Source: Bhargavaea beijingensis
Lineage (GTDB): Bacteria; Bacillota; Bacilli; Bacillales_A; Planococcaceae
NCBI RefSeq assembly: GCF_900101985.1
Contig: NZ_FNAR01000002.1
Location: forward strand, 241,509-305,508
Direction of reading: 5' to 3'
Length of the DNA: 64,000 nt
In this document: positions 35,601 through 43,432 of the stretch, piece after piece
Layout of the letters: the number at the start of each line of letters is the position of its first letter
How positions within the stretch are numbered: the stretch's first letter is position 1
Made by a program: the position numbers and the translations under genes
Notes under the pieces: model-generated
Databases searched by the model: none
What the model was told of the DNA's origin: nothing
The model's input: the letters and a program-made list of their open reading frames with translations, nothing else

Positions 35601-38600
35601 TGAAAGTTCCGTTCAAAGTGATCAAGACGGACAAAGAGACGAAAGAACCGATCGAAGGCGTCACGTTCACGCTTTATAACCAGAACCATCCATCCCGCCC
35701 GCTCATCTCGGGCAGCACGGATGAAAATGGAATCTGGGACATCGGAATCAAGCTTGCCGGCGGCAAGTATGTGTTAAAAGAGACCAAGCCTGCGCCAGGC
35801 TATGCCAACCCGGCGGATCTTGAATTCACCCTTCATGTCGATTCAGTTGAGTCCAAGGGAGAACACAAAGGATACCAGCTTGTCTCCGTAGTAAACGAAA
35901 AGCTGAACCACTCGTTCAAGGTCCGTAAAGTGGACCAGAACCAGCAGCCGCTCGAAGGTGCAGTGTTCGAGCTGCAGACAGCGGACGGCACCACGGTGGA
36001 AGGCTACGAGCGCCTGATTTCGGACAAAGACGGATGGGTCGCGGTTCATGAAAGCATCGAGCCGGGCGACTACCAGCTCGTCGAAATCGAAGCACCGAAA
36101 GGCTATGTACTCCTGGAAAAGCCGGTCAAATTTACGATCGATGATCAGCAGACCGCACAAAAAGTGCTTGAGCCGATCAAAAACGAAGTCGCCCCGGGCG
36201 CAACATTGAAGAAATATCATCAGAACCCTGAGGGCAAGCTTGACCAAAAACGCCCATTACAAGGAGCGGAATTCCATCTATTTAAGAAAGATGGAGAAAG
36301 CCTTCAGCGGGTGAATGATGATGAAGGCAACGCAGTCGTTTATGTGACGGATGAAACCGGTGAGTTCTATGCCGACAACCTGCAGAAAGGCGAATATGCC
36401 TTCATTGAAGTGAAGGCGCCTGAAGGCTACGCACTGGACGAAACACCGATTCCATTCAAGTTGCCTGCCGAAAACGGCCAGCCGATCATCCTTGAAGTCG
36501 GCAACCAGCTGCTTGTCCCGCTTAAAGTGGAAAAGACAGACGCTGAAACCGGCAACCCGATTCCGGGCGTCGAATTCGGAATCTATGATCGCCAAGACCT
36601 TGAGAAACCGCTTCTCACCGGTACAACAGATGAGTCCGGTCTCTGGATCATTGAAACTTTGCCGGAAGGCGACTACACGCTGAAAGAACTCAAGCCTGCA
36701 GATGGCTATGCGGATCATGAGGATATCGAATTCACGCTTGCCGAAGGCGATGTCGAGGCCGGATTCAAGTTCATCAGCGTGACGAACAAGAAACTGGTCC
36801 ATACGTTCAAAGTACAGAAAGTGGATCAGCTGGGTAATCCGCTTGCCGGGGTCGCTTTTGAACTCCAGACTGAGAACGGCGAGACAGTGGAAGGCTACGA
36901 GCGTCTGGTGTCGGATGAAGACGGCTGGATCATCCTGGATGAGAACATCAAGCCAGGCAATTATCAGCTTGTCGAAACCGAAGCCCTGAAAGGCTACCAG
37001 TCACTTGCAGAACCAATCACTTTCACGATTGACGACCAGCAGACTGCGCAAAAAGTGCTCGATCCAATCGTGAACGAAGTGATTCCAGGCGCGTTCCTTG
37101 AAAAATACCACGCGAACGCAAATGGTGAATTAGACCGTGACCGCCCGCTGGAGGGTGCACAGTTTAACCTGTACAAGCAGGACAGCGAAGGTAACTTCCA
37201 GCTGATGAAAGATGCAGAAGGTCAGGCGGTTGTTTACGAAACGGATGAAAAGGGAGAGCTCTTCACGGGAAGCCTGGAAAAAGGCATCTATCAGTTCGTT
37301 GAAGCCGAGGCGCCTGAGGGCTATCTCCTGGACAAGACACCAATCGGATTCAGCATTCCATCAAAAGACGGAAAACCATTCACACTTGAATTCGGCAACC
37401 AGCTGCTCGTCCCGCTGAAAGTGGAAAAGACAGACGCTGAAACCGGCAACCCGATTCCGGGTGTTGAATTCGGAATCTATGATCGCGAAGACTTGGACAA
37501 GCCGCTTCTCACCGGCAAGACCGACGAGTCCGGTCTCTGGATCATTGAGACTCTTCCGGAAGGCGACTACACGCTGAGAGAACTCAAGCCGGCGGATGGT
37601 TATGCGGATCATGAGGATATCGAATTCACCCTTGCCGAAGGCGCTGTCGAGGCAGAAGGGGATCACGCCGGATTCAAGTTCATCAGCGTGACGAATAAGA
37701 AATTGGTCCATACGTTCAAAGTGCAAAAAGTGGATCAGTTGGGCAAGCCGCTTCCAGGAGTCGCTTTCGAACTCCAGACTGAAAATGGCGAGACTGTAGA
37801 AGGCTACGAACGTCTTGTGTCGGATGAAGACGGCTGGATCATCGTGGATGAGAACATCAAGCCAGGCAACTACCAGCTTGTCGAGATTGAGACACTGAAA
37901 GGCTACCAGCCACTTGAACAACCGATTCCATTCACGATCGACGACCAGCAAACCGAACAGAAAGTGCTCGATCCTATCGTGAACGAAGTCATTCCGGGCG
38001 CGTACCTTAAGAAATTCCATAAGGATAGCGAAGGCAAACTGGACCGTGATCGCCCGCTGGAGGGTGCACACTTCAACCTGTACAAGCAGGACGGTGAAGG
38101 TAACTTCCAGTTGGTGAAAGACGACAAGGGCGAAGCGGTTGTCTACGTAACGGATGAAACGGGAGAGCTCTTCACTGGCGGCCTGGAGAAGGGCACCTAC
38201 CAGTTCGTCGAAGCTGAAGCGCCAGAGGGTTACCACCTGGACAAGACACCGATCGGATTCAGCATTCCATCGAAAGACGGTAAACCGTTCACTCTGGAAT
38301 TCGGCAATCAGCTGCTCGTCCCGCTTAAAGTGGAAAAGACAGATGCTGAAACCGGCAACCCGATTCCGGGCGTTGAATTCGGGATCTTTGATCGCCAAGA
38401 CCTTGAGAAGCCGCTTCTCACAGGTACAACCGATAAATCCGGTCTCTGGATCATTGAGACTCTTCCGGAAGGCGACTACACGCTGAAAGAACTCAAGCCT
38501 GCGGATGGCTATGCGGATCATGAAGATATCGAATTCACGCTTGCCGAAGGCGATGTCGAGGCAGAAGGGGATCACGCCGGATTCAAGTTCATCAGCGTGA

Positions 38601-39478
38601 CGAACGAAAAGCTCATCCGCACATTTAAAGTGCAAAAAGTAGATCAATCCGGAAATCCGCTTGCCGGTGCAGTCTTCGAACTTCAGACAACAGACGGCAA
38701 AGCAGTGGAAGGCTACGAACAGCTTGTGTCGGGCGAAGATGGTTGGATCGATGTGAAGGACAATCTCACACCAGGGGATTACCGACTCGTGGAAGTCGAA
38801 GCGCCGAAAGGGTATGAACGGCTTGCAGAGCCGGTCACCTTCACCATCGACGACCAGCAGATCGCACAAAAAGTGCTCGACCCAATCGTGAATGAGCTCA
38901 TTCCAGGCGCATTCCTAGAGAAGTACCATGCGGACAATGAAGGCAACCTGGACCGTGACCGCCCGCTGGAGGGTGCCCACTTCAACCTGTACAAGCAGGA
39001 CGATGAAGGCAACTTCCAGCTGGTGAAAGACGACAAAGGCGAAGCGGTTGTCTACGTAACGGATGAAAAGGGAGAACTCTTCTCAGGAAACCTGGAAGCC
39101 GGCACCTATCAGTTCGTAGAAGCCAAAGCACCTGAAGGATACCGGTTGGATGAGACACCGATCGTATTCACCATTCCTTCAGAAGATGGCAAACCTGTGA
39201 TCCTGGAATTCGGCAATCAGCTGTTGCCAGTTCTTCCGCCGGTTAATCCTGAAGAACCGGAAGAGCCGGGCAAACCAGGTGATTCGAGCAAACCGGGTGA
39301 ACCGAATGAATCGGGAACCTCCGGGACAGACCATAATGAAGACAACAATAAGCCGAATACTGGCGATAAGCTGCCACAGACCGGAGAAGAACAGTTCCTG
39401 TATCTGTTCCTCATCGGGGCGCTTCTCGCAGCTGCCGGGGGATGGACACTGTTCAGCTCCCGCCGGAAAAAAGCTTGA
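32630..39478 (+). CDS. giant LPXTG-anchored surface protein with SpaA/Cna-B repeats
   Basis: A 2282-residue cell-wall protein. The GTG start follows AGGGGGATAAGG. Residues 1-27 form a signal peptide ending AYA, and residues 28-140 are a Glu/Pro/Thr-rich linker. Residues about 145-985 are Ig-like collagen-binding-type domains, each opening with a strand such as ATWKIQYNMN or IEWWIQAN. Residues about 988-2205 are twelve SpaA/Cna-B-like domains arranged as four A-B-C triplets (VPLKVEKTDAETG, HTFKVQKVDQ, FLEKYH). Each has the Lys, the Glu in an LVE/LKE/FVE box and a terminal Asn (VTN, IVN, FGN) expected for internal isopeptide bonds. A Pro/Glu spacer leads to LPQTG at 2248, a membrane helix and RRKKA. 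It is probably an adhesin or stalk protein; the ligand is unknown. Confidence 0.92.
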   Translation: MRKRLSMIALIILLVGQTLLGSAAYATVEIQPDAAHEVLGEEPATAEEGGTGTEADSPQENVEAPPAGGEQEDPPSQEAPGETSTKPAEPEQENTGSEDTGTGKVDEESSQPKKDSTPKASETPETPETEDDATGEEAEQDVMEINSDLDMVVDPSVISQILFTLNGKPVSGSADVKDGDTATLRFEIKLDSDHNYGKGSTLTYELPSVFSGMNLSGKLGDIGTFSADGNQVTITFNEEIRDGLGNALPVEDAFFEVGATLSAVDNQWTEEIQLPGNDTITLNFLPKGGSFIEKKGTADNGGKNSDSIDWEVKVNTNLGDSSDQISFKDTLTDGHQVVPESVKVFKLNVHPDGSQTVGEAVSVQPDFTETGMTFNLPNTPKQAYQIMYKTEITDPGDEARKAFANTADANGKTVTESVNVQYGTPLAKSGSVNKADQSATWKIQYNMNNRPITNPELTDSWTTTGGGGEGAHEFVDGSLVVYEADGKTIVDASRYTVTLNDDRRGFSLKFKKPIREGYIIEYKTKPENHFITDTVTVKNTVTRVDNDKKADASVSFGKKDYILNKGNKGPNYADKTIEWWIQANQSGYTLKEGTVFEDRFAGENLTLIEESLVVKVGGKMLEKGTDYTLNNLGKKGFDIKLLKEVNGVVDIAYTTEYDIKDIGANNRTYKNVITITDSGLPGDPTADSTVNIRQEQKDSGYKTGLYDYETKTFHWEVVMNYNLNDLKNAVFEDTLPESQEVGEIYVQPVNVLPNGQLELAGGAVLMENKSDAPHKIKLSLGDIDQAYHVSYTSKDKDGVYPETAGDVKITNKASLSSDAGPHGEWSKTVTVKHTEKVIEKTGKGLSNTERIAWNFKLNYSQSKLSDVVITDTVGKDADGQPDQLYLEDTFKVSEMKMTGRHANGEPKMEKVEVDPSRYTLSVNIKAGTFTLKFNETIEEAYLIEYETIFLGKPGSDVKNEVNVSYFGTEATSGSDKSTIKDYWYNSGGSTVKVPFKVIKTDKETKEPIEGVTFTLYNQNHPSRPLISGSTDENGIWDIGIKLAGGKYVLKETKPAPGYANPADLEFTLHVDSVESKGEHKGYQLVSVVNEKLNHSFKVRKVDQNQQPLEGAVFELQTADGTTVEGYERLISDKDGWVAVHESIEPGDYQLVEIEAPKGYVLLEKPVKFTIDDQQTAQKVLEPIKNEVAPGATLKKYHQNPEGKLDQKRPLQGAEFHLFKKDGESLQRVNDDEGNAVVYVTDETGEFYADNLQKGEYAFIEVKAPEGYALDETPIPFKLPAENGQPIILEVGNQLLVPLKVEKTDAETGNPIPGVEFGIYDRQDLEKPLLTGTTDESGLWIIETLPEGDYTLKELKPADGYADHEDIEFTLAEGDVEAGFKFISVTNKKLVHTFKVQKVDQLGNPLAGVAFELQTENGETVEGYERLVSDEDGWIILDENIKPGNYQLVETEALKGYQSLAEPITFTIDDQQTAQKVLDPIVNEVIPGAFLEKYHANANGELDRDRPLEGAQFNLYKQDSEGNFQLMKDAEGQAVVYETDEKGELFTGSLEKGIYQFVEAEAPEGYLLDKTPIGFSIPSKDGKPFTLEFGNQLLVPLKVEKTDAETGNPIPGVEFGIYDREDLDKPLLTGKTDESGLWIIETLPEGDYTLRELKPADGYADHEDIEFTLAEGAVEAEGDHAGFKFISVTNKKLVHTFKVQKVDQLGKPLPGVAFELQTENGETVEGYERLVSDEDGWIIVDENIKPGNYQLVEIETLKGYQPLEQPIPFTIDDQQTEQKVLDPIVNEVIPGAYLKKFHKDSEGKLDRDRPLEGAHFNLYKQDGEGNFQLVKDDKGEAVVYVTDETGELFTGGLEKGTYQFVEAEAPEGYHLDKTPIGFSIPSKDGKPFTLEFGNQLLVPLKVEKTDAETGNPIPGVEFGIFDRQDLEKPLLTGTTDKSGLWIIETLPEGDYTLKELKPADGYADHEDIEFTLAEGDVEAEGDHAGFKFISVTNEKLIRTFKVQKVDQSGNPLAGAVFELQTTDGKAVEGYEQLVSGEDGWIDVKDNLTPGDYRLVEVEAPKGYERLAEPVTFTIDDQQIAQKVLDPIVNELIPGAFLEKYHADNEGNLDRDRPLEGAHFNLYKQDDEGNFQLVKDDKGEAVVYVTDEKGELFSGNLEAGTYQFVEAKAPEGYRLDETPIVFTIPSEDGKPVILEFGNQLLPVLPPVNPEEPEEPGKPGDSSKPGEPNESGTSGTDHNEDNNKPNTGDKLPQTGEEQFLYLFLIGALLAAAGGWTLFSSRRKKA
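35590..39230 (+). repeat. near-identical tandem coding repeats (about 0.9 kb period)
   Basis: Three-domain blocks recur with periods of 894 and 909 bases: the marker GCAAYCAGCT falls at 36501, 37395 and 38304. The 15-base difference is the loss of EGDHA in one copy. High nucleotide identity between copies implies recent expansion and makes unequal recombination and assembly collapse likely. Confidence 0.88.
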
Positions 39479-39499
39479 TTGTACTTGAACCATTTTTCT

Positions 39500-39531
39500 C
39501 ACCGCGTTCCCTCTGGGAACCGGTGTTTTTT
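39500..39531 (+). terminator. intrinsic terminator between adhesin and sortase genes
   Basis: CACCGCGTTCCC (39500-39511) pairs with GGGAACCGGTG (39515-39525), one base bulged, followed by TTTTTTG. It should let only part of adhesin transcription reach the sortase gene. Confidence 0.75.
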
Positions 39532-39550
39532 GACAAAGAGGGTGTAAATC

Positions 39551-40117
39551 ATGAAGAAGGCACTCGGAGCCATACTGCTCTTGGCGGGAATCGGCTTGAT
39601 GCTGTACCCGTTCCTCATCGAACGTCAGCAGGCCAAAGGAACCGAATCGCTGGAACAGGCGCTCGCACTGATCGACACCGGCGAGCCTGCCAACTTGGAT
39701 GAGCTCCCTGTCAGCCAAAAGGATTTGGAAGGTACCTTCAGCCTGGAAATCCCTTCAATCGGACTGGAGCAGTATATCCTTCCCGAGACAACAGAAGAAA
39801 ACCTGAACCTGGCCCTGACCCAGATCAAGCCTGGTCAAGTGCCCGGACAGGGTAACTTCACCATCGCCGGACACAGAGGCTGGCGGGACGGCAGGCACTT
39901 CAGCAACCTGTCGGAGGTCGCGATCGGGGAGCAAGTCATGCTCCATGCGGATGGCCAAACATTCGTTTATGAAATCACCGAATCCGCAGTGATCCCTCCT
40001 ACAGCAGTGGAAGTGCTGGATGATCAACCGGATGTGGATGAACTGACCCTCATTACCTGCACGGTTTCCGGCAAGGACCGGCTTGCGGTGAAGGGGAAGT
40101 TAGTCGACTCTCCGTAA
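39551..40117 (+). CDS. class D sortase
   Basis: A 188-residue sortase with an N-terminal membrane anchor (residues 5-23). The catalytic residues are visible: His in AGHRGW (near 108), Cys in LITCTV (near 169) and Arg in KDRLAVKGKL (near 178). The TLITCT plus RLAVKGKL form matches class D. It lies 72 bases after an LPQTG protein, so that protein is the natural substrate; by itself a class D enzyme could anchor or polymerise it. Only one sortase gene is present here. AAAGAGGGTG precedes the ATG. Confidence 0.9.
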   Translation: MKKALGAILLLAGIGLMLYPFLIERQQAKGTESLEQALALIDTGEPANLDELPVSQKDLEGTFSLEIPSIGLEQYILPETTEENLNLALTQIKPGQVPGQGNFTIAGHRGWRDGRHFSNLSEVAIGEQVMLHADGQTFVYEITESAVIPPTAVEVLDDQPDVDELTLITCTVSGKDRLAVKGKLVDSP

Positions 40118-40207
40118 AGCGGGTGTGCCTCCCGGCGAGGTCTGTTTGTGTCACAACGCAAGGGCATCTAGTGGGGGCGGAGAGCGCGGGTTCCCATAGG
40201 TGATTTG

Positions 40208-40234
40208 ACCTCCGGAGCGGATTGCTCCGGAGGT
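40208..40234 (+). terminator. intrinsic terminator after the sortase gene
   Basis: ACCTCCGGAGC (40208-40218) pairs perfectly with GCTCCGGAGGT (40224-40234), followed by TATTTG. Confidence 0.8.
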
Positions 40235-40287
40235 TATTTGAGTTCTGAATCGTGCAGTTGGGAAGGCGGCCATTGGGCGCTCAGCGG

Positions 40288-40319
40288 GGTAACCATTCGC
40301 CTGGGATTGGTCATCACTC
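40288..40319 (-). repeat. phased repeat, two units in reverse orientation
   Basis: GGTAACCATTC (40288) and GGTCATCACTC (40309) are exactly 21 bases apart, the reverse complement of the GAGTGRTTACC family. Confidence 0.8.
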
Positions 40320-40415
40320 AGTGGGCGATTGGCGGTGGCTAGAAATCATGTTGAATATTCTATAAAATAGGAGGGTTAATCAGAAGAACAGAAACCTTTC
40401 CAGGAGAGAGACCCA

Positions 40416-40946
40416 ATGAAAATGAAATCGAACGAACTCGATTTGGCGTATGTTTTGAACAATGGAGAGAATCTCGAAAATCTTGAAGAGAATTGGCAGG
40501 ATGATTTGGTACTGAAACCGATGGAAGGTTCCGGGGGTCCGACGCCCTTCACCGGGCTTGCCTACGAATTGGGAGAGGACGGTCAAACCGTTCTGTATTA
40601 TGGAACGTATGAAGACGGACTGCCACACGGCATCTCCGTTTTCATTCACCCCAACGGGCAAATCAAAAATAAGGCTACGATCTTCCACGGCACGGGCCAC
40701 GGCTGGTCCCGGCAATGGAATCAGCAGGGCCGCCTCGTCTTTCTCGGAGAGTACATCCATGGTGTCTCCGTCCGGTTCCGCGAATGGGATGAGGCGGGCA
40801 ATTTGAAGGATGAGAAAACCGGACCTAGTGAAACTGAACGAGCCATCATTGAGCAAAGGATGCTCGCGGCCAAGAAGAACTGGCCGGATGAGGCGGATGG
40901 GTTGAGCTATGATTTTCTTGAAAGCAAAGGCTGGCCGGCTAAATAG
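40416..40946 (+). CDS. MORN-like/YwqK-type repeat protein
   Basis: A 176-residue soluble protein. The centre shows repeats of the form Y-x-G-T-Y-E-D-G-L-P-H-G (YYGTYEDGLPHGIS, then TGHGWSRQWNQQGRLVFLGEYIHGVS), like the MORN-type repeats of YwqK and other bacterial antitoxin or immunity-like proteins. No signal peptide or membrane segment is seen. Some relatives are immunity partners of secreted toxins, but no toxin gene is adjacent, so function is open. AGGAGAG precedes the start. Confidence 0.65.
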   Translation: MKMKSNELDLAYVLNNGENLENLEENWQDDLVLKPMEGSGGPTPFTGLAYELGEDGQTVLYYGTYEDGLPHGISVFIHPNGQIKNKATIFHGTGHGWSRQWNQQGRLVFLGEYIHGVSVRFREWDEAGNLKDEKTGPSETERAIIEQRMLAAKKNWPDEADGLSYDFLESKGWPAK

Positions 40947-41587
40947 GGACCACACTCAAGAGAGGCATTCGCGGAGTCCTCACAGCCTGGACGAAGGAGG
41001 ATGGAATAAGAACGTGAGTGGTTACCAACAGCAGGCGGGTGGTTCCTAACCCCGCCCATCGACTTTGTCCGTCCGTTTTTGGATGTGCGAGATTTCATCT
41101 GGGTAATAGAAGAAGCGAAGCACCCCACTGCTGCCCACTGGCGGAAGTGGGGTGAGTTGTTTTGGTAAAGGGTTGTTCTACTCCAAATGGATCAATTGCA
41201 TTCAGTGAGGATCCGCATTCTTCTCTCAGTCTATGGAATCGAGTGCATGATTGGAATCCTGATAATGCCTTTCAACATTTCTGGTCGGCTTCATTATTCG
41301 TGAGTTTCCCAAGTGATTACCTGGATAGGGAGGCCGTTTGTTTGGCTACCAGTAAGTAAAATGTCATTGTAACAATATTCATTTTTATGTATAATTATAT
41401 TTACAAACGAATAATCACTCATTGCTGTATAAGGAGTTCTGAACACTGAAGCAAACTCAATGCTTCTGCATCAGTCATTCTGTGTAATTAAAACTATCAA
41501 AATATTCATTGCATTTAACTGATCAATTCTGTATAGTCTTATTCAATTACGAATACTTATCTGTTAATCCATCGCAGGAGGTGCCGC
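40947..41587. other. 641-base gap with repeats and control sequences, no gene
   Basis: It contains the repeat pair at 41016-41047, a terminator-like hairpin at 41121-41154 (CACCCCACT with AGTGGGGTG), single repeat cores at 41311 (AAGTGATTACC) and 41410 (AATAATCACTC, reverse), and an A+T-rich stretch from 41360 that probably carries the next gene's promoter. A 65-codon frame at 41165-41359 has no support. Confidence 0.6.
41016..41047 (+). repeat. phased repeat, two units
   Basis: GAGTGGTTACC (41016) and GGGTGGTTCCT (41037) are 21 bases apart. Confidence 0.75.
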
Positions 41588-42940
41588 ATGTCCATCTTTT
41601 CCATCAATCCGGATAGGCAATTTGAAATCATCGATTCGAGTGAAGAGGATTTGATTGTGACGAACCGGGACGGGGTGATTGTCCAGGCGTCACGGATCAG
41701 CGGGCGGCATTACGGGGTGACGCCGGAGTCGCTGCTGGGGCAGTCGGTGTATGACCTGGAGCGGCAGAAGGTATTTGTACCGGCGATCACGCCGCTCGTC
41801 TTGAAAGAAAAGAAAAAAGTGGTGCTTGTGCAGGAAACGCCGAACGGGACCCGCGAGCTGATCCTCGGTTTTCCGCTGTTTGACGAGGCGGGTGAGGTCG
41901 AGTATGTCATTAGTTATTCGTGCGAGTGGTCAGAGCTGGTCGTCATCCAGGGCTACCTGAGCGAGCTGGAGGCGGAGATGGCCCGGATGAAGGAGGAGCT
42001 GACCCTGCTTCGGCGGGAGGCTGCGGTTCCGGAAGGGCTGGTGCTCGCATCGAGGCCGACTGCGGAAGCGTTCGCGAGAGGGCTGGAAGCGGCGGAGCTG
42101 GATGTGCCGATTCTCCTGTACGGCGAGCACGGGACCGGCAAGGCGACGCTTGCGCGTGAGATTCACGGGAATAGCGGCCGCAGTGAAGGGGCGTTTTTGA
42201 CGCTTGATTGCCGGACGGTCCCCGAAGCGCTGTTTGAGCGGGAGCTGGCAGGTGAGGCGGACGAAAAGATCGGGATGCTGCAGGTTGCGGAAGGCGGCAC
42301 CTTGTATCTTGAAGGCATCGACCGGCTGTCGCCGCATCTCCAGAACCGGCTGGCCGGCTGGCTGAAAGAAAAGCGGTATCCGTCGCCGGAAGGGGTGGAC
42401 GTTCCGTTCGACGTGCGGATCATCGCCTCCGCGGAAGGCGAGTTGTCCGATGCGGTACAGGACGGGACGTTTAGCCGGGAGCTGTTTTATCTGATTCACC
42501 TTGTGCCGATCGAGCTCCGGCCGCTCATGGAACGGAAAGAAGATCTGGCGGCGCTGATTCCCCGGTTGCTGGATGAATTCTGCGAGCGCCACGGGAAGCC
42601 GCGGGAGCTGTCCCAGCCGCTGTTCGATTACTTGATGGAATGTCCGTGGCCGGGGAATATCGATGAACTGCGCAATGTGATGGAGCGGCTGGTCATCGGG
42701 AGCAGGGAGCCGGTGCTCGGCGTGGACGATTTGCCGATGGAGTACCGGGTGGCCGCCGGAAGCTCACTTTCCGATATCGGGGTGGACGGACGGCCGTTGC
42801 CGCTGATATTGGAAAGCGTTGAAAAGCGCGTGCTGAAGCTGGCGAAGCAGCGCTACAAGACGACGACCGAGATGGCCAAGCAACTCGGCATCAGCCAGCC
42901 GTCGGTTGTCCGGAAACTGAAGAAGTATGAAGAAGATTGA
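41588..42940 (+). CDS. PAS/AAA+/Fis-type regulator lacking the GAFTGA loop
   Basis: A 450-residue regulator with a strong AGGAGGTG site. A PAS domain (about 15-115) and a coiled helix (about 120-145) lead to an AAA+ domain with GEHGTGKATLA as Walker A (near 179). Where sigma-54 activators carry GAFTGA, it has only ERELAGEADEKIGMLQVAEGG, so the loop that contacts sigma-54 is deleted. Walker B reads LYLEGID instead of LFLDEIG. The arginine-finger region and the C-terminal Fis-like HTH (TTTEMAKQLGISQPSVVRKLKKY) remain. Like TyrR, it may act without sigma-54. The aminotransferase gene downstream is the probable target. The 3' end of this gene has been copied twice downstream. Confidence 0.85.
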   Translation: MSIFSINPDRQFEIIDSSEEDLIVTNRDGVIVQASRISGRHYGVTPESLLGQSVYDLERQKVFVPAITPLVLKEKKKVVLVQETPNGTRELILGFPLFDEAGEVEYVISYSCEWSELVVIQGYLSELEAEMARMKEELTLLRREAAVPEGLVLASRPTAEAFARGLEAAELDVPILLYGEHGTGKATLAREIHGNSGRSEGAFLTLDCRTVPEALFERELAGEADEKIGMLQVAEGGTLYLEGIDRLSPHLQNRLAGWLKEKRYPSPEGVDVPFDVRIIASAEGELSDAVQDGTFSRELFYLIHLVPIELRPLMERKEDLAALIPRLLDEFCERHGKPRELSQPLFDYLMECPWPGNIDELRNVMERLVIGSREPVLGVDDLPMEYRVAAGSSLSDIGVDGRPLPLILESVEKRVLKLAKQRYKTTTEMAKQLGISQPSVVRKLKKYEED

Positions 42941-43410
42941 GCGGGCGACGGCTTCTGGTGCGGAGGCAAGGTAACCACTCGCCGGCGGATAAAGTGAGTG
43001 CTTCGGGATCGTGGGCGAGTGCTTCGAAACTCCTCGCGAGTGCTTCGAAGTTTGGGACGAGTGCATCCAAACTCTTCCCGAGTGCATGCTTATTTGGAAG
43101 CTGAAGAAGTGCGAAGAGGATTAAGCGGGTGCCGGCTTCTGGTGCGGAGGCAAGGTAACCACTCGGGACGCCGGGGTAACCACTCGCCGGCGGATGAAGT
43201 GAGTGCTTCGAAATCGTGGTCGAGTGCTTCGAAACTCCTCGCGAGTGCTTCGAAGTTTGGGACGAGTGCATCCAAACTCATCCGAGTGCATCGCTTATTT
43301 GGAAGTTGAAGAAGTACAAAGAAGATTAAGCGGGCGACGGCTTCTGGTGTGGAGGCTAGGTAACCACTCGGGACGCCGGGGTAACCACTCGCCGGGTTGG
43401 CGGGGAAAGA
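42912..43410 (+). repeat. three-copy tandem duplication including a gene 3' end and phased repeats
   Basis: Blocks starting at 42912, 43096 and 43301 each open with a version of the regulator's last codons (GGAARYTGAAGAAGT) and stop codon, then a GGCTTCTGGTG stretch, reverse GGTAACCACTC cores, and GAGTGCTTCGA/GAGTGCATCCA units. The periods are 184 and 205 bases; the extra 21 is one added GGTAACCACTC unit in copies 2 and 3. The third copy is cut short. Forward cores lie at 42996, 43017, 43038, 43059 and 43080, and at 43201-43284 in the second copy. This fills the 492-base gap before the aminotransferase gene. Confidence 0.9.
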
Positions 43411-43432
43411 CAGATGAAGGGATGAATGCATC

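Noticed and set aside
37361..38869. A 502-codon minus-strand frame inside the adhesin gene
   Set aside because: It arises from the repetitive codon use of the SpaA repeats; its repeats mirror those of the real gene and there is no start signal.
41165..41359. Possible 65-codon gene before the AAA+ regulator
   Set aside because: No ribosome site or family, and a phased repeat core lies inside it. It looks like chance coding.
42941..43432. A sigma-54 promoter before the aminotransferase gene
   Set aside because: No GG-N10-GC element with acceptable flanks was found. TTGGCGGGG near 43400 has no matching TTGC at the right distance.
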